DNA of 7,097 bases from Candidatus Binatota bacterium (lineage in GTDB: Bacteria; Desulfobacterota; Binatia; Bin18), in the NCBI GenBank assembly GCA_011523315.1, contig WTHE01000660.1, positions 1 through 7,097 of the forward strand. The letters are read 5' to 3'. Under the pieces are notes generated by a model, which saw only the letters and a program-made list of their open reading frames with translations, ran no database searches and was not told the DNA's origin. The position numbers were made by a program, and so were the translations under genes. Below, in pieces: positions 1 through 5,594 of this stretch. Each line of letters begins with the position of its first letter. The stretch's first letter is position 1.

Positions 1-77
1 GTGGTAAACAGGTTGACCTTGTTCATCTTCTCGGCCGCAAACGCGACCTGGGCTGCTACGTGTTTGACACTGTCCAT
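1..77 (-). CDS. Probable cupin-domain protein, N-terminal fragment
   Basis: The reverse strand has an ATG at 77-75 followed by 25 complete codons that run off the left edge of the window. The peptide contains the run EKMNKVNLF. From memory, this resembles the N-terminal signature of small single-domain cupin proteins, in which 'EKM.KVNLF' precedes the metal-binding beta-barrel. The barrel itself lies outside the window, so no metal ligands can be seen. A GGAGAG Shine-Dalgarno sequence (92-87) sits 9 bases before the ATG. The start lies 20 bases after the stop of the upstream amidohydrolase gene on the same strand, so the two are very likely co-transcribed. The start is well supported; the family call rests on a short motif. 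Confidence 0.55.
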   Translation of the reverse strand, partial: MDSVKHVAAQVAFAAEKMNKVNLFT

Positions 78-86
78 GGCTGTGCT

Positions 87-92
87 CTCTCC
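87..92 (-). promoter_or_regulatory. Ribosome binding site of the cupin gene
   Basis: GGAGAG on the minus strand, 9 bases upstream of the ATG at 77. It lies in the 20-base gap after the amidohydrolase stop codon. It is the main evidence that the truncated reading frame at the window edge is a real gene. Confidence 0.6.
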
Positions 93-97
93 GAAGC

Positions 98-1516
98 TTA
101 TAATCCCCGAGGCTGGACCACCTGGCCGACAAACCGCCCGCTCGGCGCCTGGCCCACAATCTCGCCGTTTTCCATGACCAGGCCGCCCCGCAAAAAGGTC
201 ATGACCGGAATGCCCTTGACCCGGCGTCCCTCCCACAGCGAGTAATCCGCCCGCGAGCGCATGCGGTCGACGCCCAGCACGGCTTCTTTTTCGGGATCAA
301 TGACGACGATATCGGCGTCGGCGCCCAGGGTCAGCGCGCCCTTCTTGGGGTAGACGCCGTACAGCTTGGCGGCGTTCTCGGACAAGACCTTGGCCAGCGT
401 GACCAGATCGATCCGTCCGGTGTTGATCCCCTCGTTGAACATCAGGGGCAGGGTATCGGCGACCTGGAGGTTGATGCCGACCCGACAGTCCCAGAAGTCG
501 CCGTCCGTCTTGAACGACGCCGAGTAGGTCAGGCTGTCCGTGCCGACCACCGACAGGCTGCCCTCTTGCAGCCCCTGCCACAGGCGTTCCCGGTCGGTTG
601 CAAATCGAATCGGGGGCTGGATTTTGGCCTTGCCGCCCATGCCTTTGGCGTCCATCTCGGGGGCGGTGGTGTTGAGAAAGCAGGCCACGGTCTCGCCTAC
701 GACGTTCAGGCCCTGGCTACGCAGCTGCTTGACCGTCTCGACCGTATGGGCGGCGCTGATGTGGACCGGATAGAGGGGCACGCGCAGCTGGTTGGCGATC
801 AGACCATAGGTATAGACCTGGACGCTTTCGGCCCAGGCCGGGCTGGACTCGGCCCAGGCGGTGAGCTGGTCGGCGCGGCCTGTCTGCCGCAGGCGGTCAA
901 TCAGGATGCCCCGCACGTAAGGGTCTTCGGCGTGAATCTTGGCAAAGGTTGGCGGCCCGCAGCGGGCCAGCTGTTCGCAGGCCTGGTGGAAGAAGGCCGG
1001 GGTGATGCCCTCGGGGTTCATGCCGAAGGCCTCGGCCTGGGAACCGGCGTAGCCGGTGAAAAATTTGTAGGACACGCCGCCCTTATGGGCCACTTCCGGA
1101 ATGTCGGCCACCTGGTCGAGGGTATTGACCACGCAGGTGATCTTGAAGTCGCACCACGAGTGGCCGGTCCCGCACTGCAGCGCCTGATCGAACAGCTGCG
1201 GCAGCGGCTCCTGACCGATCAGGGTGGTGGTGGCGATGGTCGTCACCCCGCCAATCAGACAGTCCTTGGTGTCGCGCAGAAAATCCTCGGTCATGGCGTC
1301 ATCGCCAAAGCGGTCGGCAATGCCGAAGTGGACATGCGGATCGAAGGTACCGGGGAAAATGATTTTTTCCCCTACGTCGATGGTCCGTTTTGCCTGGCCC
1401 AGGCTCGGGCTGGCCCCGACGGCGACGATCTGTTCTCCCTCAATGGCGACGCCTCCCCGTATGACGCCGTTTGGGGTCACGACCAAGCCGTTCTTCAGGA
1501 CGATGTCATGCGCCAT
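98..1516 (-). CDS. Dihydropyrimidinase/D-hydantoinase-family amidohydrolase
   Basis: A 472-residue cytoplasmic enzyme of the cyclic-amidohydrolase family, which opens cyclic imide or ureide rings such as hydantoins and dihydropyrimidines at a two-metal centre. The family is about 460 residues long, so this looks complete. The metal ligands are all visible: His61 and His63 in DPHVHFG, Lys151 (the carbamylated lysine) in SYKFFTGY, His195 in KIHAED, His252 in YPVHIS and Asp327 in VGTDS. Tyr156 matches the catalytic tyrosine after the lysine. The C-terminal small beta domain is present (GALTLGADADIVVIDP, about 393-408). The loop after Asp327 is unlike classical hydantoinases: the usual IPNG-type substrate loop is missing and WDCRVGINLQVADTLP stands in its place, so the true substrate is uncertain. 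The ATG at 1516 follows a purine-rich GGGGGAAG ribosome binding site. The gene lies 58 bases after truA and 20 bases before the cupin gene, all on the minus strand, which suggests an operon. Confidence 0.9.
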   Translation of the reverse strand: MAHDIVLKNGLVVTPNGVIRGGVAIEGEQIVAVGASPSLGQAKRTIDVGEKIIFPGTFDPHVHFGIADRFGDDAMTEDFLRDTKDCLIGGVTTIATTTLIGQEPLPQLFDQALQCGTGHSWCDFKITCVVNTLDQVADIPEVAHKGGVSYKFFTGYAGSQAEAFGMNPEGITPAFFHQACEQLARCGPPTFAKIHAEDPYVRGILIDRLRQTGRADQLTAWAESSPAWAESVQVYTYGLIANQLRVPLYPVHISAAHTVETVKQLRSQGLNVVGETVACFLNTTAPEMDAKGMGGKAKIQPPIRFATDRERLWQGLQEGSLSVVGTDSLTYSASFKTDGDFWDCRVGINLQVADTLPLMFNEGINTGRIDLVTLAKVLSENAAKLYGVYPKKGALTLGADADIVVIDPEKEAVLGVDRMRSRADYSLWEGRRVKGIPVMTFLRGGLVMENGEIVGQAPSGRFVGQVVQPRGL

Positions 1517-1574
1517 GTGTGCTTCCCCCTTTTTCCCCAGGCGGGGCGATTATCCCGCTACGCCTGGTCGGCTG

Positions 1575-2348
1575 TCAACACGAAGAAGACAGCTGAGCGG
1601 GCTCATAGCTGACCTTCAGCAAAAACAGGCCCTGGGGCGGCGCCGTTCGCCCGGCCTGGGTCCGGTCGCGGGCGGCAAAGATGCGGGCGAAACCCTCAAC
1701 GCTCAGCCGGCCGCGCCCGACATCGTACAGAGTGCCGACGATATTGCGGACCATGTGACGGACAAAAGAATGCGCCTCGACCTCATAGGCCAGCACCTGC
1801 CCGGCCCGCCTGACGCTGCTGCGCAGTACGGTCCGCACCGGGTCGTGCTCGACCGAGTCGGCGCCCTGAAAAGACGAGAAATCGTGGCGGCCGACCAACA
1901 CGCCGGCGGCCCGGTCCATGGCGCCGATGTCGAGCGGCAGCGGCACATGCCAGCTATAGCGGGCCCATACGGCCGAGCGGTCGGGTCGGTTCCAGATCTG
2001 GTAGCGTTAGGTGCGGCTGCGGGCGTCACGGCGGGGGTTGAAGGTCTCGCTGGTGGTTTCGAGTCGCCTGACGGCCATATCCGCCGGCAGGAGGGCGTTC
2101 AGGCTGTGTCGGAGACGCCCGGGATCGCGCGTCTGGCTGGTGCGAAAGGCCACGACCTGGCCCAGGGCGTGCACCCCGGTATCGGTCCGCCCGGCCGCCC
2201 GCACACGAACCGGCTCGTTGAAGAGACGGGCCAGGACGGCTTCCAGCCTGCCCTGGAGGGTTTCCGCGTTGGCTTGCAGCTGCCAACCGTGGTAGGCGGT
2301 GCCGTCGTATTCGAGAATGCATTTGTAGTGCATGACGCGCGTCATCAT
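1575..2348 (-). pseudogene. truA: tRNA pseudouridine(38-40) synthase TruA, interrupted by an in-frame TAA
   Basis: TruA isomerises uridines 38-40 of the tRNA anticodon stem to pseudouridine. The frame runs from ATG 2348 to the stop at 1575 as 257 codons, a normal TruA length, but codon 114 (2009-2007) is TAA. Before it are the N-terminal EYDGTAYHGWQ motif and the catalytic Asp56 in AAGRTDTGVH (E. coli Asp60). After it the same frame continues with RYQIWNRP, HDFSSFQ, EAHSFVRHMVRNIVGTL and the terminal GLFLLKVSYE, all typical of the family. No frameshift is needed. Aligned without gaps to E. coli TruA as remembered, the TAA falls exactly on active-site Tyr118 in the context SRT-stop-RY. Possible explanations are a fresh nonsense mutation, a base error (TAC or TAT to TAA) or suppressed readthrough. 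Other candidate starts are ATG 2345, ATG 2333 and TTG 2381; a GGAA lies just before 2348. If translation stops at the TAA, the 113-residue product lacks the second half of the fold. Confidence 0.88.
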
Positions 2349-2483
2349 AGCCAATTCCGGCGTGAGCAGACAGCGCTCCAACGGGTCTGTCTGTCACATG
2401 CCGGCTTGCAAACGCGCGACAAAATAGCATAGTCTCTCAGACCGTTGTTCCAGCCGCCTGGAGCAGAACAGAAGGGAGAAGAT
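2349..2483. other. Divergent intergenic region between truA and the racemase gene
   Basis: 135 bases that must hold the promoters of the two diverging genes. A 7-bp inverted repeat, CAGACAG (2367-2373) and CTGTCTG (2387-2393), with 13 bases between the arms, lies close to the truA start and could be an operator or a leader hairpin. A small 5-bp hairpin (TCCAG 2449-2453, CTGGA 2458-2462, 4-base loop) lies in the likely racemase leader. No -35/-10 pair with normal spacing stands out. TTGCAA (2406-2411) and TAGCAT (2425-2430) are only 13 bases apart, which is too close. Confidence 0.35.
2472..2478 (+). promoter_or_regulatory. Ribosome binding site deciding the racemase start
   Basis: AAGGGAG ends 5 bases before ATG 2484. 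The frame is open upstream to a TTG at 2445, but that codon has no ribosome binding site, and the extra 13 residues do not resemble the family N-terminus. Confidence 0.7.
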
Positions 2484-3635
2484 ATGGGCGTTTTATCCGG
2501 GTATAAGGTCGTTGAGTTTGCGGGTATCGGTCCCGCTCCGATGTGTGCGATGCTGCTCTCAGATATGGGAGCCGAGGTCCTGCGGATCGACCGGGCTGAG
2601 GATGCCAGCCTGGGCATCCCGACCGACGCGAAGTTCAATCTGCTGGGTCGCGGGCGCCGCTCGGTGGCGCTCGATCTGAAGAAAGAGGACGGCACCGAGG
2701 TCGCCCTGAGGCTGGTCGGGCAGGCTGACGCGCTGATTGAAGGCTTCCGACCCGGGGTGATGGAACGCCTGGGACTCGGACCGGACGTGTGCATGGCTCG
2801 CAACGAGCGTCTGGTCTACGGTCGCATGACCGGCTGGGGCCAGGAGGGGCCGCTCGCCCCGGCCGTGGGTCACGACATCAACTACATCTCCCTGGTTGGC
2901 GCCCTGCACTCGATCGGTCGCAAGGGCGAAGCCCCGGTGCCTCCGCTGAACCTGGTTGGCGACTTTGGCGGAGGCGGGGTGTATCTCGCTCTGGGCGTGG
3001 TCGGAGCGCTGTTGGAAGCCCAGAAGTCGGGCAAAGGCCAGGTCATTGACGTGGCCATGATCGACGGCGCGGCGTCGTTGATGACGGCGATTTTCGGGCT
3101 GCGGGCGGCCGGCCGCTGGACCGACGAGCGGGGGGATAACATCCTCGATACCGGGGCGCACTATTACAACGTGTACGAAACCAGCGACGGAAAATACATC
3201 GGCATCGGCTCGATTGAGTCCAAGTTCTACGCCGAACTGCTGCGGCTGACCGGCCTGGAGGGTCAGGAGCTGCCGCGCCAGAACGACAAGACCGCCTGGC
3301 CGGACTTCAAGGACCGTCTAACGGCCATCTTCAAGACCAAGACGCGCGACGAGTGGGACCAACTCCTGGAGGGCAGCGACGTGTGTTACGCGCCCGTCCT
3401 GAGCATGGAAGAAGCCCCCAACCATCCGCATAACAAGGAGCGCGGGACGTTCGTGGAGCTTGACGGGGTGCCGCAACCCGCCCCGGCACCGCGCTTCAGC
3501 CGCACGCCGAGCGCCATCCAGCGGCCACCGGCCAACCCCGGCGAGCATACCGAGGAAGCCCTGATCGACTGGGGTTTTGAGACCGCTGACCTTGAGCGGC
3601 TGCGCACCAGCGGCGCGATTGGGGTACGCGCTTAG
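2484..3635 (+). CDS. Alpha-methylacyl-CoA racemase-type CaiB/BaiF family enzyme
   Basis: A 383-residue cytoplasmic enzyme of the family III CoA-transferase fold. These proteins form interlocked dimers and act on acyl-CoA thioesters. Racemase members invert the 2-methyl stereocentre so that branched acyl-CoAs can enter beta-oxidation. The N-terminal LSGYKVVEFAGIGPAP and RIDR are the CoA-binding region. The racemase catalytic residues are all present: His130 in GHDINYI, Asp160 in GDFGGGG and Glu245 in SIESKFY. They match His126, Asp156 and Glu241 of the Mycobacterium tuberculosis enzyme at a constant offset of four. This favours a racemase over a plain CoA-transferase, which uses a single aspartate. 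Length is near the family norm of about 360-380. It starts at ATG 2484 with an AAGGGAG ribosome binding site and is transcribed divergently from truA. The substrate cannot be told from sequence; bile-acid-like, pristanoyl-like or other 2-methyl acyl-CoAs are possible. Confidence 0.9.
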   Translation: MGVLSGYKVVEFAGIGPAPMCAMLLSDMGAEVLRIDRAEDASLGIPTDAKFNLLGRGRRSVALDLKKEDGTEVALRLVGQADALIEGFRPGVMERLGLGPDVCMARNERLVYGRMTGWGQEGPLAPAVGHDINYISLVGALHSIGRKGEAPVPPLNLVGDFGGGGVYLALGVVGALLEAQKSGKGQVIDVAMIDGAASLMTAIFGLRAAGRWTDERGDNILDTGAHYYNVYETSDGKYIGIGSIESKFYAELLRLTGLEGQELPRQNDKTAWPDFKDRLTAIFKTKTRDEWDQLLEGSDVCYAPVLSMEEAPNHPHNKERGTFVELDGVPQPAPAPRFSRTPSAIQRPPANPGEHTEEALIDWGFETADLERLRTSGAIGVRA

Positions 3636-3671
3636 CGCTGCGGGGGCCGGCCCGAACCGGTGAACGTCTTT

Positions 3672-3722
3672 TCTGGGGGCGCGGCCGTGATGCTGGCTTG
3701 ACGCAGCGGCCGCGTTCCCAGA
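3672..3722 (+). terminator. Strong stem-loop downstream of the racemase gene
   Basis: Arms 3672-3687 and 3707-3722 form a 16-bp stem with a 19-base loop, beginning 36 bases after the racemase stop. In the plus-strand RNA every position pairs, with G3678-U3716 and G3679-U3715 as wobbles. In the minus-strand RNA the same two positions would be C-A mismatches, so the structure fits a plus-strand transcript best. No T-run follows it, so it may be a 3'-end stabiliser or part of a factor-dependent terminator rather than a classical intrinsic terminator. Confidence 0.45.
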
Positions 3723-3785
3723 CTTCAGGAACGATACGAGATTCCTCTGGCCCGATCTCAGAGATGGTGGGCTACGTATTCAGGC

Positions 3786-3816
3786 AGCCTGAGCGTGGCC
3801 GCCGCTGCCTCAGGCT
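3786..3816 (-). terminator. Hairpin at the end of the microprotein gene
   Basis: An 8-bp perfect inverted repeat, AGCCTGAG (3786-3793) and CTCAGGCT (3809-3816), with a 15-base loop. One arm overlaps the stop codon of the minus-strand microprotein gene (3812-3810). No T-run follows on that strand, so a terminator role is only possible. Together with the stem-loop at 3672-3722 it would separate the converging transcripts. Confidence 0.3.
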
Positions 3817-3914
3817 TTCCCTTTCCACTTGAGGCCCTTGTCGAACAGGACAATAAAGAGTCCGATCAGAACAAGCACGCCAAAGACCGAGAATGCCACG
3901 GTAAATGGATTCAT
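3810..3914 (-). CDS. 34-residue single-pass membrane microprotein
   Basis: I do not recognise this small gene, but it has clear signs of being real. ATG 3914 is preceded by a near-perfect GGAGGT ribosome binding site (3926-3921) with 6-base spacing. The 34-residue product starts MNPF and has one strongly hydrophobic stretch, roughly residues 4-24 (FGVLVLIGLFIVLF within it). It ends in a basic, polar tail with Asp25, four lysines and Trp30 (DKGLKWKGKA). That predicts a single inner-membrane helix with the N-terminus outside and the positive tail in the cytoplasm. The gene converges on the racemase gene and diverges from the glycosylase/PIN pair, about 150-160 bases from its start. No gene follows it closely on its own strand, so it appears monocistronic. 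Possible roles include a small regulatory subunit of a membrane complex or a type I-like toxic peptide; nothing in the sequence chooses between them. Confidence 0.6.
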   Translation of the reverse strand: MNPFTVAFSVFGVLVLIGLFIVLFDKGLKWKGKA

Positions 3915-3920
3915 TGTCGG

Positions 3921-3926
3921 ACCTCC
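3921..3926 (-). promoter_or_regulatory. Consensus ribosome binding site of the microprotein gene
   Basis: GGAGGT on the minus strand, 6 bases before ATG 3914. It is the best Shine-Dalgarno match seen in this window and the main support for calling so short a gene. Confidence 0.7.
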
Positions 3927-4061
3927 ATACCATCAAAGACATACCCTGTCCGGTTTTCAGCGCAACGCCAAGACCCATCTCAAGCGGCAGCAGCCGACCT
4001 GGACCCCCCCACGCTTACCGGCTATTTTTTATAAAGAGCCACATGAGATCCAGAACCTAAT
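3927..4061. other. Divergent intergenic region with an AT-rich pocket
   Basis: This gap separates the microprotein gene from the glycosylase/PIN unit and should hold both promoters. It contains a run of seven C (4004-4010). It also has an AT-rich patch at 4024-4035 (TATTTTTTATAA), which offers a TATAAA-like -10 hexamer at 4030-4035. No good -35 lies 16-18 bases upstream of it on the plus strand, so a promoter here is plausible but not shown. Confidence 0.3.
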
Positions 4062-4076
4062 ATGGGGTATCGTGCA

Positions 4077-5063
4077 ATGAATAAGCACACACTTTGGAAT
4101 ACCATCGGGGCACGTCTCGATACATACCTCCCGAAATGGAAAGAGGACCCGGAATTGATAGCCGTGGTCGCCGCCATTGAGGAGAGAGAAGCCGGCAGAG
4201 CATGGAACGATGACGAAGTCTTCGAAGGGTTGTTGAAGGCGGTACTGTCTGGCAACACCGACTGGACGAAGATCAAACGTGTTCTTCCAGAACTTCCGGA
4301 CCTGTTTTGCGGGTTCAGCCTTGAGTCATACGCCGCGTTGTCGTCTACCGAAATACGTAATCGTTTTGTCCCTTGGTTCAAGGAGCGCAAGGCAGGTTCG
4401 AAGACATTGAAAACAGGCCTCACCAACCTCATCGACGCCGCCAAGAAGCTCGCAGAACACAGCAGAATTCATGGAACGGCAGAGAGTTATTTTACGTCGC
4501 TCATGCACCGCTCCAACGATGATCCGAAGCAGGTTGTATTAAAACTTGGCCGACCTGGAAGCGAGTATAAACTTCCGTCACTTGGAGTACCCTTGGCTGC
4601 GCAAGTATTGAAAAATCTGGGCTTCGATGTGGCGAAGCCTGATCGACATATTCTGCGGGCGGTGGGCTCCTTTGGACTGGTTCATTTTGATTGCTGGCCG
4701 GATCGAAACAAAAAAAATCCGCCTGATCCACGCAACTCGGAGTCGTTGAAAGCCATGACCGCTGTGGAGGACATTGCGGTGTCCGCGGGTAAATACGTCG
4801 GATTTGTAGACAGCGCAATCTGGCTCCTTTGTTCGAGGAGCGGGTTGAGCCTCACCAACGATGAACTTGTCAAGATTGCCCGCGAGGCCGAGACTGCGAG
4901 AGACCGCGCGGACGGTCTCGCCGCCTTGATCCAGTCATGGACGGAAGGGCACGACGCCGACGAACAGCGGGAAACAATCGAATATCTCATCCATGCCCTG
5001 GACGAAGACCGGCTGTCTGACCGTAAGCTCTTCCCGAAAAGATTGAAAGGCAAGAGCTGGTGA
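4077..5063 (+). CDS. HhH-GPD-like DNA glycosylase with an antitoxin-like C-terminal tail
   Basis: I do not recognise a named gene. The 328-residue product has a helix-hairpin-helix/GPD signature at about 166-194: LPSLGVPLAAQVL, then KPDRHILRAV. Asp189 sits where the catalytic aspartate of EndoIII (VDTH) and Tag-like glycosylases lies. The catalytic lysine of bifunctional enzymes is replaced by Pro172, and there is no Cys4 iron-sulfur motif, so any activity should be base excision without AP lyase. Upstream helices (about 47-125, including WTKIKRVLPELP and FVPWFKERKAGSKTL) recall the first half of alkyl-adenine glycosylases. After about residue 260 comes a charged helical tail ending DEDRLSDRKLFPKRLKGKSW. 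It resembles, from memory, C-termini of antitoxins paired with PIN toxins. The stop overlaps the PIN start by four bases (GTGA). ATG 4077 has GGGG 9 bases upstream; ATG 4062 would add five residues. Its G+C is lower than in neighbouring genes, which suggests acquisition by transfer. Confidence 0.72.
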   Translation: MNKHTLWNTIGARLDTYLPKWKEDPELIAVVAAIEEREAGRAWNDDEVFEGLLKAVLSGNTDWTKIKRVLPELPDLFCGFSLESYAALSSTEIRNRFVPWFKERKAGSKTLKTGLTNLIDAAKKLAEHSRIHGTAESYFTSLMHRSNDDPKQVVLKLGRPGSEYKLPSLGVPLAAQVLKNLGFDVAKPDRHILRAVGSFGLVHFDCWPDRNKKNPPDPRNSESLKAMTAVEDIAVSAGKYVGFVDSAIWLLCSRSGLSLTNDELVKIAREAETARDRADGLAALIQSWTEGHDADEQRETIEYLIHALDEDRLSDRKLFPKRLKGKSW

Positions 5064-5509
5064 GCCGGGTCATACTGCTCGATAGCGGCCCTCTCGGTTT
5101 AGTCACGAATCCAGGCGGATCGAAACAAACCGCAGCCTGTGGACGTTGGCTTCAACAGGTGGTTGTTGACGGTGCGAGAGTGATGGTACCGGAGATTGCC
5201 GATTATGAGGTTCGGCGCGAGCTGATCCGAGCCCGTCGAACCGGCGGTATCGCGCGGCTCGATGCCCTCATCGCTCAGGTCGGTTACTTGGCCCTCACAA
5301 CCAAGGCCATGCGCCAAGCCGCAATGTTCTGGGCCGAGGCTCGTCAGCAAGGTCGGCCAACAGCGGTTGATCCGGCGCTTGACGGTGATGTGATCCTGGC
5401 GGCGCAAGCGGCAACCCTGGAACTGACGGACGTGGTTGTTGCGACGACGAACGTCAGGCATTTGTCTCGTTTTGTCTTGGCCGCGCTTTGGTCTGACATC
5501 GCTGGATGA
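5060..5509 (+). CDS. PIN-domain nuclease, VapC-like toxin
   Basis: A 149-residue single-domain protein of the PIN family. These metal-dependent ribonucleases include the VapC toxins, which cleave tRNA or rRNA. Visible acidic positions are Asp8 in ILLDSGPLG, Glu50 in PEIADYEVRREL (Glu45 nearby) and Asp110 in LDGDVILAAQAA, with Asp104 and Asp108 beside it. The final VVATTNVRHLSRF matches the T-x-N strand near the PIN C-terminus, but His134 stands where many members have Asp. Length fits VapC toxins (about 130-150). The GTG start at 5060 overlaps the stop of the glycosylase gene as GTGA, with AAAGG 9 bases upstream inside that gene, so translation is probably coupled. The toxin-second order is typical of type II toxin-antitoxin operons, yet no separate small antitoxin gene precedes it; the upstream partner is the glycosylase-like protein. 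A role as a housekeeping PIN protein cannot be excluded. Confidence 0.82.
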   Translation: MSRVILLDSGPLGLVTNPGGSKQTAACGRWLQQVVVDGARVMVPEIADYEVRRELIRARRTGGIARLDALIAQVGYLALTTKAMRQAAMFWAEARQQGRPTAVDPALDGDVILAAQAATLELTDVVVATTNVRHLSRFVLAALWSDIAG

Positions 5510-5594
5510 AATCATCAATTCGGTCGTGCAGACTGCCATCTAAGCGCTGCATCTGTAGTTCGGGCCTCTAATGTCGGCAGGCATAAGACACACC
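5510..5594. other. Gap between the PIN gene and the receptor gene
   Basis: 85 bases with no riboswitch-like fold, no terminator-like stem with a T-run and no clear promoter hexamers that I could see. An ATG at 5571 is in frame with the receptor gene and would shorten this gap. Confidence 0.3.

Noticed and set aside
566..1612. Long plus-strand open frame of 348 codons
   Set aside because: It lies antisense to the amidohydrolase, whose metal ligands are all present. The antisense product has no recognisable motif and is explained by GC-rich codon bias.
1575..2381. truA read as two separate genes or as a frameshifted gene
   Set aside because: Both halves are in the same frame and only one TAA separates them, so a nonsense codon rather than a frameshift or two genes explains the data.
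1224..2432. Plus-strand open frame of 402 codons
   Set aside because: It runs antisense across parts of two real genes, the amidohydrolase and truA. Its product shows no domain.
2445..2483. Racemase start at the upstream TTG
   Set aside because: There is no ribosome binding site before it, while ATG 2484 has AAGGGAG at good spacing and begins at the family N-terminus.
2559..3161. Minus-strand open frame of 200 codons
   Set aside because: Antisense shadow of the racemase gene; it has no recognisable domain.
4004..4035. C-run and AT-rich patch as a terminator or recombination site
   Set aside because: There is no adequate stem before the T-run and no repeat partner elsewhere in the window; it is more likely promoter DNA.
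3772..4080. Open frames of 68-83 codons on both strands around the microprotein gene
   Set aside because: They have no ribosome binding site and no hydrophobic or domain pattern, and they overlap the better-supported 34-residue gene in other frames.
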